From Perilla frutescens (taxonomy: Eukaryota > Streptophyta > Magnoliopsida > Lamiales > Lamiaceae), in contig BRKX01000014.1 in NCBI GenBank assembly GCA_026008535.1, forward strand, positions 45,762,506 through 45,826,505: a stretch of DNA of 64,000 nucleotides. Direction: 5' to 3'. Each line of letters starts with the position of its first letter. Positions within the stretch are counted from its first letter, which is position 1. This document shows positions 58,916 to 64,000 of this stretch, piece by piece. The notes below the pieces were generated by a model. The model was not told the origin of the DNA. It worked only from the letters and a program-made list of their open reading frames with translations, and searched no databases. The position numbers and the translations under genes were made by a program.

Positions 58916-59289
58916 GTACTTCTCATATTAATTTTTTATTAATGCTACTAATATTCTTTTCTGTAATGCTATACACATAGTTGATATTCTTTTTTGCATT
59001 GCTAATAAAGAGTTTGATAATGCTAATAAGAGTGTTTGTACTGCTAATATAGTTCTTTACACTGCTAATAAGTCCTCTACTTTAATGATAATGCATTAAA
59101 TTTAGTTATTAACATAATTATGAGGTTATATGTTTAGCATCAAATTGAGAAAATAATATGCCCTTCATAGAGACAAATGATAGCGTGTTTCAATTAGTAC
59201 AAAATGTTGATTTCTTATAATGCTAATATACACACATCTTATATTCCTTTTTTGTAATGCTAATAAAGGGTCTGATAATACTAGTATGC

Positions 59290-59711
59290 AACTCATCTTT
59301 CAACAATGATCTTGCATGTGTGGCCTCTAACACTCTTTGATATCTTTCGTGATCCTGTAGGAAAAGCAAAGATCAGAGACACATCAGAAGCTTCAATCTG
59401 TAGTCTTCTTCCGTGCTCTAATTGTATTTCTCTTGAGACTGGGTCAAAGTTTTCAAGCAGCCAGTAGTCATCTTCTCTAGAAAATGATTTATATACGGGT
59501 AAAGAATGCTGCCAAATCCCAGTTTTATTACTACTTCCTGTTGTGCTATATTAAGTTGCCTAATTGCTTCTGAGAGAGTTGATGGCCATGTTGTTACGTC
59601 TAATGATGGATATTTGTAAAATATACCGCTACATCTATCATCTTCATGAGTGGAGGCAGTTTTAGCTTTTCTTCTTCTTGTTGTTTCATCTTTTGTAGTT
59701 CTTTTAACACC
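59290..59711 (-). pseudogene. Ulp1-associated transposon protein, N-terminal domain
   Basis: From an intron-acceptor-like AG at about 59711 the minus strand reads VKRTTKDETTRRRKAKTAS, IFYKYPSLDVTTWPSTLSEA, VVIKLGFGSILYPYINHF, then after a frameshift DDYWLLENFDPVSREIQLEH, GRRLQIEASDVSLIFAFP. The LGFGxLL, WLLxNFDP and DVxLxxGFPxG blocks are those I know from the N-terminal region of plant transposon ORFs that carry a C-terminal Ulp1/C48 cysteine protease (KAONASHI-type MULEs). The protease domain itself (His-Asp-Cys) is not seen, so the protease link is inference. Confidence 0.62.
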
Positions 59712-60804
59712 TATAATTTTTTTATATAATACTGTTAAGTAAAGAAAATAACAATGCTAAAAAATATAATTTAATAATAAAGATAAAAGTAATGGACAAT
59801 AGTGTCAAAGATAATTCTAAGATAATTTATGTTAATGGTAAATAAAGTGTTATCGTAATGCTGAAATGAGAGATGATAGTGCTAAAACTCTAAAACGATA
59901 GTGCTAAAAAGTAAGAAAATGTGCAGATAAATCACAGATTGACAACAATTGTAAGTTTACCAAAAAAACAAAAAATGAAGCTACTAAATCATCATGAAAT
60001 AATGCTAAGGTGGGATTTATGACATTGTTAATTCAATAAAACTGTAATAACATTTGTTCATGATTGTGTTTTATAATTTAATGATAATGCTAAAATGAGA
60101 TATGATGATGCAAATATAGTTAACAATGATGTTAGTACCATAAATCACATTTGTTGATTTGTAATGACCATGACAAGTTTTTAATCACAATGCTAATAAA
60201 GGGTTATGTTAATGCTAAAAATGAGAGATTGCAATGGTAATAGTGGTTGCACTATATTGATAATTCAACAATATGTAACAGTCTTTGTTCATGGTTTTTT
60301 TACAATGTCGATGACATTTTTTTATACTAATGTTAAAAAAGAGTCATGCTAAAATAAGTCATGAAAATGCTAAAAAAAGTCATGATAATGCTAAAATAGA
60401 AAATGAAAGTGCTAAAACCCTAAATTGAAAAATATACACATAAATGCAGAGTATTCATATTGTAAAGGTCAAAAAATCTCTACAATTGATCATACTTCAA
60501 GTTCGGGCTCCGGCGATCTACAAGACAAAGAAAACACGTAAAGCCGAAGGACCGTCAGGGGGTTGAGGATCGAACGGACTCCGACGCTCAAGTTAGAATC
60601 AAATTAATTAGAGATAAAGTGAATAAATTGCGGAAATATAAGACCTATTTTGTAAAAGGGGTGGGGGGGTCGAGCTTCGCTATTATGGAGCCTTATGAAT
60701 GGCTTGCTTGCGGAGCTGTGCAATGAGTGTTTATAATTTGATCGAAGTTTGCGAGTGTTGTATGTATAATGTGTATGATTTCCCATCCCTTTCCGTTTAA
60801 GAAG

Positions 60805-60807
<3 letters not shown>

Positions 60808-60852
<45 letters not shown>
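60808..60852. repeat. (TA)n tract
   Basis: About 22 TA units. Confidence 0.97.
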
Positions 60853-60854
<2 letters not shown>

Positions 60855-61379
60855 TGAGATAATAATTGAATCCCGATATTTTAGGGATCCTCTCTTATCC
60901 CTTTTACGATTTTTGACGGGGTCAAGGTTGTCTTCATCAACGGATATTTTGACTTAGTCTCCTCCAGGAGTCTGCTCGATCATGGACTCTCGCTTTAGAC
61001 CTCGGGACTTCAAGAGATAAGGTGCCGACCTCGAGGTATGGACCTCGAGAGGTGGGATTTGAGGTGCGGACCTCGAGACATTTGATCATAAGACGTCAAC
61101 CTTATTTGGTTCTTTAAACCTTCAAATGGGCGTGGCCTCAGTTTTGGGCCTATGACAAAATATGGCCTCTAGAGTTAGCTCATCATTACTAGATTCTTAT
61201 ATTTCAAGGATCGGGTAATGAGTTTCGGATTTAATCGTTACTTTGATTTAACTCTACGTTCTAGATTCTGAATTCTCGTTTAGTTTCAGACCGATGCCCG
61301 AAGACGTGTCCATAGAGAGATCCTAGGTTTTGAAAGAAAATCGCACTTAGTGGATTCTAGTCCTTAAAATAGGTCCGAG

Positions 61380-61690
61380 GAAGTTCATGAATTTATTGGA
61401 GTAGACCTTGTGAAGCTCCAGACTTGAAGGCAGGTCGTGAGAGCAGACCTCGCGGAGTTCCAAACCTGAAGGTAGGTCTTGGGGAGCTTAAGAGGTCGTG
61501 AGAGCAGACCTTGTGGAGCTCCAGACCTGAAGTCAGGTCATGTGGGAGCTTAAGAGGTCGTGAGAGCAGACCTCGCGGAGCTCCAAACCTACATGCAGGT
61601 CCTGGTGGAGCTTAAGAGGTCGTAAGAACAGACCTCGTGGAGCTCTAGACCTAAAGGCAGGTCCTGGGAGAGCAGGGCCTTTGGTACGGA
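61380..61690 (+). repeat. Tandem 61-62 bp repeats
   Basis: Four to five units starting at GAGCAGACCTCGCGGAG-like sequence: 61441, 61502, 61564 and 61626 with spacings 61, 62, 62. Each contains GAGCTTAAGAGGTCGT and AGACCTCG motifs with partial inverted symmetry. Confidence 0.9.
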
Positions 61691-62339
61691 TCTCACTTTT
61701 TCCATTCCCTAGGTTATCCCTGACCGTTAGATGAGGACACGTGTGCCCAGGTCATGCCATCTCTATTTTTTAATTCAAATATTGAGGGACCTACTATTCC
61801 CTCCCTAATTAGTCCACAGAATTTCAAGAGTCTCATTCCTCAACCGAAACTCTTTGTAAGAAAAAATCTTTTTTCCCGAAAAAATCTTGAGAGATTTCTG
61901 CTTCATTTTTTCTGCCACCAACTTCGCGCTTATCACGTTGCTTGAAAGTCCTTGTTGCAGTTGTCTCCGATTTTCCAGAATCCCGCTGTCACACGGTTTC
62001 CATATTATCTCCTCGTTCTTTTTCCCTTTTTTCATTTCATGCAATACCTTTAGTATTTTTTGTAGGCTTTAAGAAATATTTGAGGACATTAGCAATATCT
62101 CTTAGTATCTCGTGATATTTTTTGGCGATTTGTTGTGGTATTTGGGGAACCTGTGGCAATTTTTAGGTTTTTCTAGGGTTTTCAATTTCTAGGAGATTTC
62201 TGCTGGTTTCTAAGTGTGCGTGTCAATTTTCTAAGCTTTGGAGTTGCTGGGTGATGGTTATTTTCAGGGCAAAATGTTTGTAGGAAGATATTTAGGCTCT
62301 TCTCGGTCGGGTCTTGCTTGATACAACTTTAATTTGACG

Positions 62340-63215
62340 ATGAGTGCGAGTGAGGATTCTAATGCTGAGGAGACGAGGAGTTATGGAGGTGATAAGGTAG
62401 AACAAGGCTCCGTGTCGAAGCAATCAGAGAGTTCCGACTCTCCCATGATCTTTAAGGTCACGGAGAAGGGGAAAATAGGAGACCGTCGGCCGTCTATCCT
62501 CGGACAGTCCGGTGGTCGGTGATTAGCAAGCATGATACAATGATGGTGAAGGGAAAACAGCCCAAAAGGCAAAAACAGCAAGCTCAGGAAATCAAAGTGG
62601 TTGGTGAGAGGTTCAAAGCCTCAGTGATCGCTCCCCAGGTAAACAACGATCTTTTGAAGAGGTTGACTTCACCGCCGGTGTCGGGTGCGGGTATAGAGGT
62701 TTAATCTTCCGATTCCACTGATCGAGCCCATCGACCTCCGTTGGGTTTTGCCGCCTTTTACATGGTGGTGGCGGAGAAGGGGGTCAGGCTTCCCCTACAC
62801 CCCTTCTTTGCAAAGATAGCGCATTTTTACGGTATAGCTCATGACCAGATTATCCCGATCGGGTAGCTCCACATGTTAGGTATGTATTATTTGTGGGAGA
62901 AGCTGGACTTTGGTGAACCCAGCATCGGAGAATGGCACGTGGTCTACCGATTAGTGGCCAACGCGGGGCAGTCCGGTTACTATTACTTCACGATGTGGGT
63001 GGGGGATCGGCTCCCTCTGATAACGAGTCTGCCCTCTTCCTTAGGAGACTAGAAGCCAAAGTTCATATTTGTATCCACTCGGACTTCTTCTGATGAAATT
63101 GTACCTGTCGAGTTCTATGATGCCCGTGGGTTTCCGAGCCGAGCTTTTATGTTCTTACTTTTATTCGAAGCTTATGATTTTTCTTATCTTGCGCAGGCTT
63201 TCCCACGCGCCGTGA
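62340..63215 (+). pseudogene. Gag-like ORF of a Tat-lineage gypsy element
   Basis: Frame 1 begins ATG at 62340 (MSASEDSNAEETRSYGGDK) and stops at 62522. Another frame continues with AFYMVVAEKGVRLPLHPFFA, KIAHFYGIAHDQIIPIG, then LGMYYLWEKLDFGEPSIGEW and GYYYFTMWVGDRLP. The block VAEKGVRLPLxPF...YGIAxxQ is that of the putative gypsy type transposon domain found at the start of Tat/Retand-like elements. Stops at 62702, 62864 and about 63050 break it. The copia LTR at 63239 cuts it off. Confidence 0.7.
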
Positions 63216-63238
63216 CCCTTCTAGTACTGAAGCCACTC

Positions 63239-64000
63239 TGTTGAGTATGACATGTTCCAGATGATGTTATCATTTCGTTTGATAACATCGCAATCAATGT
63301 CGTATCTTATGTTGTTCTTTCATTGTCGTCACATCGAGTATAACACTCGGAACATTAATCTTATCCTTTCCTAGTATTTTAGATTAATTTATTTTAAATT
63401 AATCTGAATAAATTGTGATTTTTGTCACATATCATTTTCCATGTTTTTAGGGATTTATTAGATATTTTATTTTGATTTAAAACGTGGATAATGTTTGATT
63501 TTTACTTGTTAAAAATCTGTTCCAAATTTCCTAGGGACGTGATGTTCCCACTCCTTCTTTGACACTAACTGTTGCAGGAGATTGTGGGTCATTGGAGTAA
63601 CCGCTACTATTGCACAATGTTGAAGAACGTGTGCCACGCAATGCAGATGACGGTTATCTCAAGTCCACTTCACCAACGAGTAGTGGAATGCGGTTGATTC
63701 GAGTCCAAGTCATCAAGGATCGTGATGCAACTGCCAAGACAAGATGGATGAAGTATTTAAGGTCTCCTTAGACCTTAAAATCATTTATGCAAACAGGTTA
63801 TCACCATGGTTTGTGAGAAGCTCTGAATCTTGCATCTAGTGTCATCTCTGAAATCCAAGACATATTTCCAGACATCGGCCTAGCGTCCCAATCAGCTGGA
63901 GACTTTCATTCCAGTTGTGTGTGTAGGTTAGATAGTCAACTTTGAGAAGTCTAGGATTTAGAGTGACTGATTGTAATCTATCTATGTGTTTAGATAGGTT
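63239..64000 (+). repeat. Start of a copia-like LTR, runs off the right edge
   Basis: TGTTGAGTATGACATG at 63239 abruptly ends the gypsy gag-like sequence. The composition changes and no frame continues. The layout (TGTTG start, GAAGAACGTGTGCCACGCAA and GACAAGATGGATGAAG blocks) resembles copia LTRs of other plants, but with the far end outside the window neither TG..CA closure nor TSD can be tested. Confidence 0.5.

Larger units (their letters stand above)
56876..60440 (+). mobile_element. MULE with FAR1-type transposase and Ulp1-associated ORF, right end lost
   Basis: The left terminus (TTCGATCAAATGAGAACCAC, CCTTGTGAGAACAGAG, AAAATTGCGGTGGCATTA) is the inverted-repeat terminus of the small TA-flanked elements. 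It matches the right end at 42810-42956 in reverse over about 150 bp. Plus-strand transposase remnants lie at 57720-58915 and a minus-strand Ulp1-associated frame at 59290-59711, a convergent arrangement. The rest is A/T-rich with dozens of AATGCTAAT and TTTTAGCATT motifs (57590-57720, 58380-58500, 58940-60420). A matching right TIR is not found before unrelated gypsy sequence begins at about 60440. TSD cannot be tested. Confidence 0.72.
60441..62339 (+). mobile_element. Leader/LTR region of a Tat-like gypsy element
   Basis: Non-coding, less AT-rich sequence upstream of the gag-like frames. It has a TA microsatellite, a GACCTCGAG-rich stretch at 61030-61080 and a tandem array at 61380-61690. 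LTR ends and PBS could not be placed with confidence, so LTR and leader are not separated. Confidence 0.5.

Overview
The window is plant nuclear DNA, most likely from a eudicot. It is AT-rich and gene-poor. Almost everything I can identify is a transposable element or a relic of one. I found no intact host gene, tRNA, rRNA or CRISPR array. The coding signals belong to Ty1/copia and Ty3/gypsy retrotransposons, a CACTA transposon and a Mutator-like transposon. Many ends are fixed by terminal motifs plus target-site duplications (TSDs) read directly from the sequence. Protein family names come from motif recognition, not a search.

1-11 kb: the end of a copia LTR (1-1001) lies inside a Del/Tekay-like gypsy element with unusually long LTRs (about 3.6 kb) and no recognisable genes inside (Gypsy-1, 1002-9710). 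A third partial LTR copy follows (9766-11054) and resumes at 25963.

11-26 kb: that third copy was split by a minus-strand gypsy element (Gypsy-2, 11055-25957, TSD TAATG). Gypsy-2's 3' LTR was in turn split by an Athila/Tat-like gag-only element (12766-18869, TSD TGTAT, two 1351-bp LTRs). The Gypsy-2 interior is a deleted gag/protease/RT/integrase skeleton. It carries a foreign copia gag piece and a captured fragment of a TAPETUM DETERMINANT 1-like host gene.

26-36 kb: a minus-strand copia element is interrupted in its RNase H region by a 3648-bp CACTA element (27689-31336, TSD TTA). The CACTA element carries pieces of two host genes, a protein kinase and a UDP-arabinose 4-epimerase. A copia LTR in the opposite orientation abuts the integrase and was itself hit by a gypsy solo LTR (34239-35289, TSD GTAAG).

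36-44 kb: SIRE-like copia remnants, a copia solo LTR (40569-41988, TSD CACAT), a truncated MULE derivative, and a second solo LTR of the 34-kb family (42980-44193, TSD TATAA).

45-60 kb: a chain of 0.8-1.6 kb inverted-repeat elements separated by (TA)n tracts, with a fourth gypsy solo LTR inside one of them (46869-49058, TSD CTATG). The chain ends at a larger element (56876-60440) with the same kind of end and the same GTTAGCAT-type repeats. That element encodes a broken FAR1/MULE transposase on the plus strand and a protein like the N-terminal part of Ulp1-type transposon proteins on the minus strand. It is the best candidate for the parent of the small elements, and this family is the most interesting system in the window.

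60-64 kb: the leader and gag-like region of another gypsy element, then the start of a copia-like LTR running off the right edge.
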